A program made the translations under genes and the position numbers. A stretch of 8,859 bases of DNA from Thiotrichales bacterium (GTDB lineage: Bacteria; Pseudomonadota; Gammaproteobacteria; Francisellales; CACEW01). The notes beneath the pieces were generated by a model that ran no database searches, was not told where the DNA came from, and saw only the letters and a list, made by a program, of their open reading frames with translations. Shown in pieces: positions 1 through 5,705 of this stretch (positions are counted from its first letter, which is position 1; each line of letters starts with the position of its first letter). The stretch is taken from NCBI GenBank assembly GCA_023266165.1, contig JAHFRR010000038.1, forward strand, positions 1-8,859. The letters are read 5' to 3'.

Positions 1-631
1 GATGGAAGACTATCAGTTGGATATCATGATTGGTGAAGGCCCCGCCGCACGGTCGATTAAGCTGGATTTGCCGCCCTTTACACTGGTCGGATCAACCACC
101 CGAGCTGGATTGCTAACTTCACCCTTGAGAGATCGCTTTGGGATTGTGCAACGCTTGGAGTTTTATCAGATTCCCGATTTGGCTGAGATTGTTCAGCGCT
201 CGGCTCGCATTTTGAAAGTACCGATGAATGCTGACGGGGCTTTGGAGATTGCCAAGCGCGCGCGGGGCACGCCGCGTATTGCCAATAGGCTTTTGCGTCG
301 GATTCGAGATTTTATCGAAGTACGAGGTATTCCCTTGATTGATGCTAAAGCTGCAGGATTGGCGCTGGACATGCTTCAGGTTGATCATAGAGGCTTTGAC
401 CATATGGATCATAAGTTATTATTGGCCCTGATTGATAAATTCGATGGCGGCCCTGTGGGGTTGGACAATCTGGCAGCGGTGATTGGTGAGGAACGCGGAA
501 CCATTGAAGATGTGATCGAGCCCTATTTGATTCAACAGGGACTGATGGCTCGAACGCCACGTGGGCGGATTGCAACACGCCATGCCTTCGAGCATTTTGC
601 ACGGACAGTGCCGCAAGGCGAGTTATGGTAA
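1..631 (+). CDS. ruvB: RuvB Holliday junction branch-migration helicase, 3' part (5' end outside window)
   Basis: RuvB is the AAA+ ATPase that, loaded by RuvA, drives branch migration of Holliday junctions during recombinational repair. The window holds about the last 209 residues of a protein usually near 336-350 aa. The first in-frame Met (base 2) is the internal Met of the conserved AMEDYQLD segment, not a start. Seen in order: the IGEGPAARSI segment, sensor-1 region (GSTTRAG, fragment residues 30-36), the SPLRDRFGIV segment with the arginine-finger region, sensor-2 GTPRIANRLLRR, and the C-terminal winged helix (GLDNLAAVIGEER to TPRGRIAT). The Walker A and B motifs lie upstream, outside the window. 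It stops with TAA at 629-631, 40 nt before tolQ; ruv genes beside tol genes are common in proteobacteria. Identification is essentially certain. Confidence 0.97.
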   Translation, partial: MEDYQLDIMIGEGPAARSIKLDLPPFTLVGSTTRAGLLTSPLRDRFGIVQRLEFYQIPDLAEIVQRSARILKVPMNADGALEIAKRARGTPRIANRLLRRIRDFIEVRGIPLIDAKAAGLALDMLQVDHRGFDHMDHKLLLALIDKFDGGPVGLDNLAAVIGEERGTIEDVIEPYLIQQGLMARTPRGRIATRHAFEHFARTVPQGELW

Positions 632-635
632 AGTC

Positions 636-644
636 TGCTATCAT
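636..644 (+). promoter_or_regulatory. Possible extended -10 promoter for tolQRA
   Basis: TGC-TATCAT fits an extended -10 (TGn followed by a 5/6 match to TATAAT) in the 40-nt ruvB-tolQ gap. It would start transcription near 651 and give a leader of about 21 nt that contains the tolQ ribosome binding site. No convincing -35 is present, so the tol genes may simply be read through from ruvB. Confidence 0.28.
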
Positions 645-671
645 TCAACAGTTACAATAAGGGGGAAACGT

Positions 672-1355
672 ATGGGATCTCAATCGCTGGGGTTTTTTGG
701 CTTGATCGGTGAGGCAGATTGGTTGGTCAAGCTGGTTTTGTTATTGTTATTGTCGATGTCCCTCTGGTCATGGACGATTATTTTCCAAAAACATACCCTT
801 TTGAAAGAAGCCAAGCGAGGCTGGAATGCGTTTGAAAAACTCTTTTGGTCGGGCAAGGACATGCCGGATTTATTTCAAATGTTAAAAAACCGCCGCGATG
901 ATGGCACGCGCCTGTTTGTACAAGGGTTTAAAGCATTTTTGAAAGTTCAGCCCATGAAGCATGTCGGCGTTGAAAACAAGCTGATCAGTGTGCAAAGGGC
1001 TATTCGAGTCTCCTCGATGCAGTTGGCGGATAAGTTTGAAGATGGCTTGTCTGTCTTGGCCACCATTGGCTCTGTTTCACCTTATATTGGTCTTTTTGGG
1101 ACAGTTTGGGGCATTATGAATGCCTTCCAATCTCTGGGCCATATGCAGCAGGCCACGCTGGCCGCCGTCGCCCCTGGTATCTCAGAGGCCTTGATCGCAA
1201 CGGCAATGGGCTTGTTTGCAGCGATTCCTGCGGTGATTGCTTATAACCGATTTACCATGCGGACAGACAATCTGCTCAATAGTTTTGATAACTTTCAAGA
1301 GACGTTTGTGGATATCCTGCATCGTCAACTGTATGCCCAGCAAGAGGGGGTGTAA
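672..1355 (+). CDS. tolQ: TolQ, inner-membrane proton-channel subunit of the Tol-Pal system
   Basis: TolQ (MotA/TolQ/ExbB family) forms the pentameric channel that, with TolR, uses the proton motive force to drive TolA; the Tol-Pal system constricts the outer membrane at division. The ATG at 672 is preceded by AAGGGGG (659-665) at good spacing and gives 227 aa, close to the E. coli 230. Three membrane segments are visible: residues about 10-33 (ending SLWSWTIIF), 127-149 (including GSVSPYIGLFGTVWGIM) and 167-190 (APGISEALIATAMGLFAAIP). The last two carry the small and Thr residues of the proton path. The cytoplasmic FEKLFWSGKDMPDLFQ stretch and the C-terminal DILHRQLY are typical of TolQ in gammaproteobacteria rather than of ExbB. 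Adjacency to tolR and tolA confirms the assignment. No ybgC thioesterase gene precedes it. Confidence 0.95.
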   Translation: MGSQSLGFFGLIGEADWLVKLVLLLLLSMSLWSWTIIFQKHTLLKEAKRGWNAFEKLFWSGKDMPDLFQMLKNRRDDGTRLFVQGFKAFLKVQPMKHVGVENKLISVQRAIRVSSMQLADKFEDGLSVLATIGSVSPYIGLFGTVWGIMNAFQSLGHMQQATLAAVAPGISEALIATAMGLFAAIPAVIAYNRFTMRTDNLLNSFDNFQETFVDILHRQLYAQQEGV

Positions 1356-1358
1356 CCC

Positions 1359-1808
1359 ATGCGTGTGAGACAGGGGCGACGTCGACGCTTACATGCTGAG
1401 ATGAATGTAGTGCCCTATATCGATGTGATGTTGGTGTTGTTAATTATTTTTATGGTCACTGCGCCGATTTTGACGCAAGGGGTGAACGTCAATCTCCCGC
1501 AGGCTAAGACACAGTCGATCAGTCAGGTGAATCAGAAGCCTTTGATTGTCACGGTGGATAGCCAAGGGTATATTTTTACCAATCTCATCCAAGGGAGAAC
1601 CGCTTCCTCCATTGATATTCCGACGTTGATGCAAGAAGCCAGCCAGTGGGAGTCTACGACAGCCCCTAGCGCGCGTCAAGCCTATGTCAAAGCCGATCGC
1701 TCTGTGCCGTATGGGCAGGTGATGCAGGTGATGGCAACGCTTCAGCAAGCGGGGGTGTCGGACATTGGGTTGATCACCCAAAACCCCAATGAGGGCCAAG
1801 ATGGGTGA
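1359..1808 (+). CDS. tolR: TolR, proton-channel partner of TolQ (ExbD/TolR family)
   Basis: TolR is the single-pass inner-membrane protein whose transmembrane Asp takes part in proton translocation with TolQ; its periplasmic domain dimerises and can bind peptidoglycan. The 149-aa product has a basic N-terminus (RQGRRRR), the family signature EMNVVPYIDVMLVLLIIFM with the key Asp at residue 22, then a periplasmic domain of about 105 residues including the conserved YVKADRSVPYGQVMQVM region. It begins 3 nt after the tolQ stop, with a purine-rich AGAGGGGG (1343-1350) inside the tolQ end serving as ribosome binding site, so the two are probably translationally coupled. Length and motifs match the family; TolR rather than ExbD follows from the tolQ-tolA context. 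Confidence 0.94.
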   Translation: MRVRQGRRRRLHAEMNVVPYIDVMLVLLIIFMVTAPILTQGVNVNLPQAKTQSISQVNQKPLIVTVDSQGYIFTNLIQGRTASSIDIPTLMQEASQWESTTAPSARQAYVKADRSVPYGQVMQVMATLQQAGVSDIGLITQNPNEGQDG

Positions 1809-2793
1809 GCGTTTTTTGCCGGTGAGGCCGCCTGTCAAATCAAAGTGGCATTGGAGTCGTAGGCTTTGGAATGCTGTGCTGACCCCTTGGGACGTGCCTT
1901 GGCATATCCGATGGGGCCATCGGGAATGGCTGTGCCCTATTGCGCGTCAGCGAGCCATTGTGTTGCATTTAATTTTATTATTGATCGTGGTGATCTCCAG
2001 TATTCAGCTCGAACATCAGGTCTTATCGCTTCCTCAGAGTCTTTCCCAATCCAGCATCCATGCCCAGTTAATCTCAGCGCCGCCCGCATCTGAGCCCATG
2101 AGATCTGCGCCGATTGAGAAATTTGTGCCTGTTGAGCGCTATGTGCCTCCAGCTCCTCCGGCTCCTCCAGCCCCAAATCTTGAAAGAGAGCAGCAAGCCC
2201 GTCAAGCTTTGGAAAGAGCTCAAGCGCAAGAGATGGCACGTGATCGCGCCCAAGCGGCCGCGCGCGAACAGCAAGAAAGGCAAGCCAGGCAGGAGAAACA
2301 AGAACGGCAGGAGCAGCAAGCCAGACAGGCAAGGCAAGAGAGACAAGCAAGACAAGAGAAACAAGCAAGACAGGAGCGGCAAGCACAACAAGAAAAAGCG
2401 CTGGCCCATCAAAAAATGCTGGATAACCTCAAAGCCTTTGGCGCCAGCAGTTTAAGCAACAGTATTGCACAAGCCCATCCGTCTGAAGCTCAGCAGGCAC
2501 AGGATCTCAGCCTGCGAGATCAGTACCTGGTGTTGATGCGCCAGCAAATTACCCATAGCTGGAACAATCCCTTTCGGGGCGATGGTCAAAACTATCAGGT
2601 AATTTTGACCCTGGTCTTGGCGGATAATGGCGCAGTGCAATCCGTGCAGGTCGTGCAATCCAGTGGCAATCCGACCTTTGATCAGCATGTGGTGCAAGCG
2701 GTTTGGAGATCTTCACCCCTGCCTGTACCCCAGGATGCCAGCGTTCGCACGCAGTGGTTTAGGACGCTCACCCTCGAATTTACCAATACTTAA
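1801..2793 (+). CDS. tolA: TolA, envelope-spanning energy transducer, with Trp-rich cytoplasmic extension
   Basis: TolA links TolQR to Pal and TolB across the periplasm. I chose the ATG at 1801 (330 aa) over 1789 because GAGGG at 1791-1795 is well spaced for it; it overlaps the tolR stop by 8 nt. Layout: cytoplasmic part of about 50 residues with seven Trp between 16 and 43, one membrane helix about 52-68, a Pro-rich hinge (PPAPPAPPAP, about 116-125), a Gln/Arg/Glu-rich helical domain about 127-212 with a 21-residue repeat, and a C-terminal TolA/TonB-like domain about 236-330 (LRDQYLVLMRQQITHSW to TLEF). E. coli TolA has only a dozen or so cytoplasmic residues, so the extension is odd. The membrane helix keeps His56 but has Ala where the SxxxH motif of TolA/TonB has Ser. 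tolB and pal do not follow; the 3' end overlaps a convergent gene by 14 nt. Confidence 0.9.
   Translation: MGERFLPVRPPVKSKWHWSRRLWNAVLTPWDVPWHIRWGHREWLCPIARQRAIVLHLILLLIVVISSIQLEHQVLSLPQSLSQSSIHAQLISAPPASEPMRSAPIEKFVPVERYVPPAPPAPPAPNLEREQQARQALERAQAQEMARDRAQAAAREQQERQARQEKQERQEQQARQARQERQARQEKQARQERQAQQEKALAHQKMLDNLKAFGASSLSNSIAQAHPSEAQQAQDLSLRDQYLVLMRQQITHSWNNPFRGDGQNYQVILTLVLADNGAVQSVQVVQSSGNPTFDQHVVQAVWRSSPLPVPQDASVRTQWFRTLTLEFTNT
2272..2397 (+). repeat. Two 63-bp tandem units in the tolA helical domain
   Basis: Two adjacent 21-codon units (TolA residues 158-178 and 179-199) each begin with QERQARQEK and continue as Gln/Arg/Glu-rich helix. The DNA differs at many third positions between units, so the duplication is not very recent or protein-level selection maintains it. 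Such repeats commonly change the length of TolA domain II and so the periplasmic reach of the protein. Confidence 0.75.
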
Positions 2794-3346
2794 GGGTCGT
2801 GTGAGGCGTTGAAGCGATCTTTTGAGAAATCGCCATGCGCCGATACCAGTTTTTGCTATAGAGTGCGGCCAAGGTAGGGCTCTCAATGATTAAGACGTTC
2901 TCGGCATTATATTTTTGGGCAGAATAGGTATAATTAAAAGAACCTGTTTCAACCATCTGATTATCAAAAACCATAACTTTGTTATGCGCGATGCTCACGG
3001 TATTATCGCTCCAAAGAGGGACTTGCGCACTTTCAAGATCCATGACTGCCTTATTTAACGGGGGTTTGAACTGGCTTTTGTCTAACATTACTTGCACCTG
3101 AACCCCTCGACTTTTTGCGCGAATCAAAGCATCAGTGATAGGGTAGGAGGTGAACGTGTAAGATTGGACTAAAATAGAGTGCCGTGCAGCATCAATCTGA
3201 CGCACAATCAACGCGGTGCAATTCTCATTGGGTGTGAAGCAGACCTCGAAGTGGGTGTTGGGAGCAAAGACATCAGCGGCAACGCTGGTCTCCCACCCTA
3301 AAAACGGTAGCAATAACAATAAAAGCAAAAACTTTTTACATGCCAT
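2780..3346 (-). CDS. Secreted single-HKD phospholipase D / Nuc-type nuclease
   Basis: A 188-aa phospholipase D superfamily protein that hydrolyses phosphodiester bonds in lipids or nucleic acids. The N-terminus is a signal peptide (KK followed by a Leu-rich core at residues 6-16, probable cleavage after SVA23 or AA24), so the mature enzyme of about 165 residues is periplasmic or secreted. One catalytic motif is present: His121-x-Lys123-x4-Asp128 followed by GSFN (135-138). A single HKD motif in a short protein is the Nuc-like arrangement, in which two subunits form one active site. The region around residues 55-92 (SILVQSYTFTS, ALIRAKSRGVQVQVMLD) also matches the family. ATG at 3346 has AGGG just upstream. 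It is convergent with tolA. Whether the substrate is DNA or phospholipid cannot be told; secreted relatives occur in intracellular bacteria. Confidence 0.88.
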   Translation of the reverse strand: MACKKFLLLLLLLPFLGWETSVAADVFAPNTHFEVCFTPNENCTALIVRQIDAARHSILVQSYTFTSYPITDALIRAKSRGVQVQVMLDKSQFKPPLNKAVMDLESAQVPLWSDNTVSIAHNKVMVFDNQMVETGSFNYTYSAQKYNAENVLIIESPTLAALYSKNWYRRMAISQKIASTPHTTLKYW

Positions 3347-3375
3347 GATCCCTGTGCTCTCTTTGATTTTTTGAG

Positions 3376-3404
3376 AGTATGAGAGGTTTGGTTAAAAAGC
3401 ACAA
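3376..3404 (-). promoter_or_regulatory. Weak candidate promoter for the phospholipase D gene
   Basis: On the minus strand, TTGTGC (3404-3399) and CATACT (3381-3376) are separated by 17 nt, a partial sigma70 match (3/6 and 4/6). It lies about 30-60 nt upstream of the gene and just inside the AT-rich palindrome. It is the best candidate in this spacer but is weak. Confidence 0.25.
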
Positions 3405-3427
3405 GGGATTTTCTAAATAGATCTCAG

Positions 3428-3448
3428 AATTTTTATAAAATAAAAATT
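3428..3448. repeat. AT-rich perfect palindrome
   Basis: AATTTTTAT (3428-3436) and ATAAAAATT (3440-3448) form 9-bp perfect arms around a 3-nt AAA loop. It lies between the phospholipase D gene and the MITE-like element. It could act as a terminator-like hairpin, a protein-binding site or simply a bent, easily melted segment; nothing in the sequence decides between these. Confidence 0.6.
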
Positions 3449-3462
3449 GTGATGTTTTATAT

Positions 3463-3608
3463 GGGTCTATGTCGTTTTGAGTGGGTAATGCAAAAAAGCA
3501 AATATCGCTTACATGGCATTTTTGTTCCCTCGCTCCTTGCGTTTGATGCCTAGGAGAGGGGCGCAAAGTGGCTGCGACTTCTTTACTCACTCAAAACAAC
3601 ACGAAGAC
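3463..3608. mobile_element. MITE-like element with imperfect terminal inverted repeats
   Basis: The ends are inverted copies: GTTTTGAGTGGGTAA (3474-3488) and TTACTCACTCAAAAC (3583-3597) match at 14 of 15 positions. The match continues outward, with a one-base shift, to about 3465 and 3607 (GTCT on one side, AGAC on the other). The interior, about 94 nt, has no convincing gene and contains weaker inverted pairs (CCTTGCG near 3535, CGCAAAG near 3562). The left end, read on the minus strand, carries a 22-nt segment found again at 5785-5806 with one mismatch, so this is one member of a dispersed family. No transposase is present and no target-site duplication is obvious. It could be a non-autonomous transposon remnant or a REP-like palindromic repeat. 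Confidence 0.6.
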
Positions 3609-3708
3609 TTTTATATTATAGGTAGAGTTGACGTCTGAATCCGTTTGATTTTTCAAAAAATGTATGGCACTATTCAGATTTTAACAGTCAGCCCCAAAGG
3701 AGCATGTG

Positions 3709-4572
3709 ATGTACGCTGGACAAGAAGAACAAGCAGCCAAGAATGATATGGACGAAAAGGCTACCGAAGATCTGTGGAATAGAGAGTTGGATATACCGGT
3801 ACATAAGGAAATTTTTGACACTATTGAGGCTTTTATTCTCGAAAAAGGGAGAAATGGACGGCCTGCATGGGGCTCACGCGCTATGATTTATCCTCTGCTT
3901 TTTGATGAAGACAAGACAGTACGAATAAAAGGTATGATGTGTTGGTTGACACTCGGAGGATTACCCTCTGATTCTTCAGGTAGCCTTATTAACAATAAGC
4001 TAGCCTCGTCTGACGCCTCTTGGGCTGTGGTTGTCCGAGAATTGGTTTTCCATCCCAATTTTTTTGACATACCGGAAGCATTAGAATTTCAAAAAGACAT
4101 TGTAAACAAATGGAAACATCCTCCTGTTGAGTGCGGCTGGTCGAGTCCCCCCCGCCAGCTGGAGGCCCCCAAGTCTTTCGGCGAAAAGCAGTTAGAAGCG
4201 ATGAGAAAACAGATAATAGACCTAATAGGGACGGCGGACGCATTTGCACAGTCTGGTGATACTCATTTAAACTCACATCGCGTGGCGCAAGAGATTAAAG
4301 AAAATTTGCAGACATCAGATGCGGCGTTGCGAGAGAAAATCACGGGGTTGCGAGCGATACTACATCCAACAAACGAAGAAGCAACGATTGTTGATGTTGT
4401 AATAACTCTGCCAGAAACCTATTGCCCGCCTGTGATACCGTCAGGCAACGCCGAAGGGGCGGCGACTGCTACTACGCCCGTTCAGACGATAACTACTCAA
4501 GCAGCAGGTTATAATAAGATGCAACGCGTAGATGAGGCTCATGATGTAACAACGACGAGGAATAATGGTTAA
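3709..4572 (+). CDS. Orphan hypothetical protein, atypical codon use
   Basis: I do not recognise this 287-aa protein. ATG at 3709 is preferred over the GTG one codon earlier because AAAGGAG (3696-3702) sits 6 nt upstream of it. There is no signal peptide and no membrane segment, so it is probably cytoplasmic unless exported by a specialised system. Residues about 1-135 look like a folded, mostly helical domain with several Trp (LWNREL, AWGSRAM, MCWLTLGGL, SWAVVVREL); the DEDKTVRIKG...LTLGG part vaguely recalls a HEAT-like helical pair, but this is weak. Residues about 155-215 are charged helix, and the last 55 or so are Thr/Ala-rich low complexity. It uses ATA, CTA and AGA codons (for example near 4200-4235) more than its neighbours. 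A C7 run lies at 4147-4153. It is flanked by a repeat and by the rpsP promoter region, consistent with an acquired gene. Confidence 0.75.
   Translation: MYAGQEEQAAKNDMDEKATEDLWNRELDIPVHKEIFDTIEAFILEKGRNGRPAWGSRAMIYPLLFDEDKTVRIKGMMCWLTLGGLPSDSSGSLINNKLASSDASWAVVVRELVFHPNFFDIPEALEFQKDIVNKWKHPPVECGWSSPPRQLEAPKSFGEKQLEAMRKQIIDLIGTADAFAQSGDTHLNSHRVAQEIKENLQTSDAALREKITGLRAILHPTNEEATIVDVVITLPETYCPPVIPSGNAEGAATATTPVQTITTQAAGYNKMQRVDEAHDVTTTRNNG
4147..4153 (+). repeat. C7 homopolymer inside the orphan gene
   Basis: Seven consecutive C encode part of Ser-Pro-Pro-Arg at about residues 146-149. The frame is plausible on both sides as written. A run of this length is a potential slippage site, giving either phase variation or a sequencing-indel risk. 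Confidence 0.6.
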
Positions 4573-4652
4573 TGCATCAGCATTTGGATTGTGATATAAG
4601 TTGAGTCAGATGGACCGCGCACTAAATTTTTCTTCTCTGCCCCAAACAAACA

Positions 4653-4680
4653 TTGCATTTGCTCTGAAAGTCGTTATAAT
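4653..4680 (+). promoter_or_regulatory. Sigma70 promoter for rpsP-rimM
   Basis: TTGCAT (4653-4658) and a perfect TATAAT (4675-4680) are separated by 16 nt. The predicted start is near 4687, giving a leader of about 42 nt before the rpsP ATG. The bases just after the -10 (ACGCCGTC) form a GC-rich discriminator, as is usual at ribosomal promoters under stringent control. This is the clearest promoter in the window. Confidence 0.75.
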
Positions 4681-4728
4681 ACGCCGTCTTTCTGAATTTA
4701 TTTGGTGGCTGATAAGGAGCTTAAGCAT

Positions 4729-4983
4729 ATGGTAGTCATTCGTTTAACACGGGGCGGGGCGAAGAAGCGTCCTTTTTATCAAGTGGTTGTGGCTGAGAAA
4801 AGCTGTCCTCGGGATGGTCGATTCATCGAGCGCATTGGGTTTTTCAATCCGATTGCAGCTGCAAATGAAGAAAGCCTGCGCTTGGACTTAAGTCGTGTGG
4901 ATTACTGGGTGTCTCAAGGTGCTCAGCCTTCTGAGCGTGTTCACTCTCTGGTGAAGCAGGCGCGTAAAGCTGTCCAAGCGTAA
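4729..4983 (+). CDS. rpsP: 30S ribosomal protein S16
   Basis: S16 is an essential assembly protein of the small ribosomal subunit. The 84-aa product starts at ATG 4729 with AAGGAG (4714-4719) 9 nt upstream; an in-frame TTG at 4702 would add nine residues not found in the family. Family signatures are plain: MVVIRLTRGGAKKRPFYQVV at the N-terminus, then DGRFIERIGFFNP (about 29-41), then LDLSRVDYWVSQGAQPSERV. It has the length and wording of gammaproteobacterial S16. It is first in the classic rpsP-rimM-trmD order, 15 nt ahead of rimM, under the promoter at 4653-4680. Confidence 0.97.
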   Translation: MVVIRLTRGGAKKRPFYQVVVAEKSCPRDGRFIERIGFFNPIAAANEESLRLDLSRVDYWVSQGAQPSERVHSLVKQARKAVQA

Positions 4984-4998
4984 GCATTCGGGTGGGCT

Positions 4999-5502
4999 AT
5001 GGGTGCTGAAAAGTACTGTGTGATCGCAAAAATCGGTGCCCCGTATGGGGTGAAGGGTGAGCTTAAGCTTCACTCTTTTACGGATCCCTATGAAAAGCTC
5101 TTAGACTATCCCACGTTGTTTCTTCAAGATCGTGTAGGGTTTGTGCCTATGCCTGTGCATGAGATTCGCATGCAAGGCAATAGCCTCTTGATTTCTTTCC
5201 CTCAATATCCCGATCGCGATTTAGCGCGGCGCTTTGTGAATCAAGAGATTGCCATCCTCAAAACAGATCTCCCCACTCCAGATGCTGGAGAATATTATTG
5301 GGCAGACCTGGAAGGCCTTCAGGTGATCACCCGTGAGGGGCGTGTGTTAGGAGTTGTCGATCAAGTTTTTAATGCAGGTGCAAGTGATATTTTGGATGTC
5401 AAAGGCGATGTGCCGACCTTAGTCCCTTTTATTCCCCCTGTTATTTTGAATGTGGATCTGACAGCACGTGTGATCACAGTGGACTGGGATCCGGATTTTT
5501 AG
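4999..5502 (+). CDS. rimM: RimM, 16S rRNA processing / 30S maturation factor
   Basis: RimM binds S19 and helps mature the head of the 30S subunit. The 167-aa product has the N-terminal beta-barrel domain (IAKIGAPYGVKGELKLHSFT, about residues 9-28), a linker, and the C-terminal PRC-barrel starting at YYWADLEGLQV (about 98-108) and ending VDWDPDF, a characteristic gammaproteobacterial terminus. ATG 4999 is preceded by a G-rich GGGTGG; length is slightly below the E. coli 182 aa. It follows rpsP by 15 nt. Unusually, trmD does not follow directly: about 400 nt of repeat DNA begins at the stop codon. Confidence 0.96.
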   Translation: MGAEKYCVIAKIGAPYGVKGELKLHSFTDPYEKLLDYPTLFLQDRVGFVPMPVHEIRMQGNSLLISFPQYPDRDLARRFVNQEIAILKTDLPTPDAGEYYWADLEGLQVITREGRVLGVVDQVFNAGASDILDVKGDVPTLVPFIPPVILNVDLTARVITVDWDPDF

Positions 5503-5521
5503 GCTTTGGGCTTTAGGCTTT
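5501..5521 (+). repeat. Triplicated heptamer (A/G)GGCTTT
   Basis: Three head-to-tail 7-mers, AGGCTTT, GGGCTTT and AGGCTTT, begin within the rimM stop codon TAG. This is a short tandem array at the edge of the repeat-filled spacer, possibly from slippage. No function is evident. Confidence 0.6.
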
Positions 5522-5608
5522 GATTGCCGTTGTAAGGTCATCTCTCCCCTTGAGGGCTAAGAGGCCCACACATCTTGCTGGAATGCTTGATGGGTAGGGC
5601 TTTTCAAG

Positions 5609-5646
5609 TCCCCTCCTCCCTTGTGGAGGAGGGTTAGGGTGGAGGG
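5609..5646 (-). repeat. Palindromic repeat, copy 1
   Basis: Read on the minus strand this 38-nt unit matches copy 2 (5706-5743) at 34 of 38 positions. It contains a perfect 9-bp stem, CCCTCCTCC (5611-5619) with GGAGGAGGG (5625-5633), around a 5-nt loop. An alternative outer pairing, GTCCCCTCC (5608-5616) with GGAGGGGAC (5641-5649), is also perfect. It resembles REP-like intergenic palindromes. Confidence 0.75.
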
Positions 5647-5705
5647 GACAACCAGGCAAAACTATTGTGTTTGAAGGGGTTCCGGCTGTGTTGTTCCAAA
5701 ATTTA

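Larger units (their letters stand above)
3347..3708. other. Gene-poor spacer between divergent pld and orphan gene
   Basis: This 362-nt spacer contains no supported gene. It holds the upstream region of the minus-strand phospholipase D gene, the AT-rich palindrome, the MITE-like element and about 100 nt of leader for the plus-strand orphan gene. An open frame on the minus strand (3336-3590) is created by the repeat and is not called as a gene. For the plus-strand gene, TTGATT (3645-3650) followed 17 nt later by CACTAT (3668-3673) is only a weak promoter candidate. Confidence 0.7.

Noticed and set aside
1937..2412. Long minus-strand frames opposite tolA
   Set aside because: They are Leu-rich translations of the antisense of the Gln/Arg/Glu repeat in TolA, with no start signals, and TolA is certain.
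3336..3590. 84-codon minus-strand open frame upstream of the phospholipase D gene
   Set aside because: It lies across the MITE-like element, overlaps the phospholipase D start out of frame, and shares its QNDIDP stretch with the other repeat locus, so the coding appearance comes from the repeat.
4571..4584. Terminator hairpin after the orphan gene (AATGC-ATCA-GCATT)
   Set aside because: Only 5 bp, AT-rich, and no T run follows.
4702..4728. Earlier TTG start for rpsP
   Set aside because: It would place the ribosome binding site inside the gene and add residues not seen in S16; ATG 4729 is correctly spaced.
5611..5633. Rho-independent terminator after rimM
   Set aside because: The stem is strong but is followed by TTAGGGT, not a T run, and it exists as an inverted pair; it fits a repeat better than a terminator.
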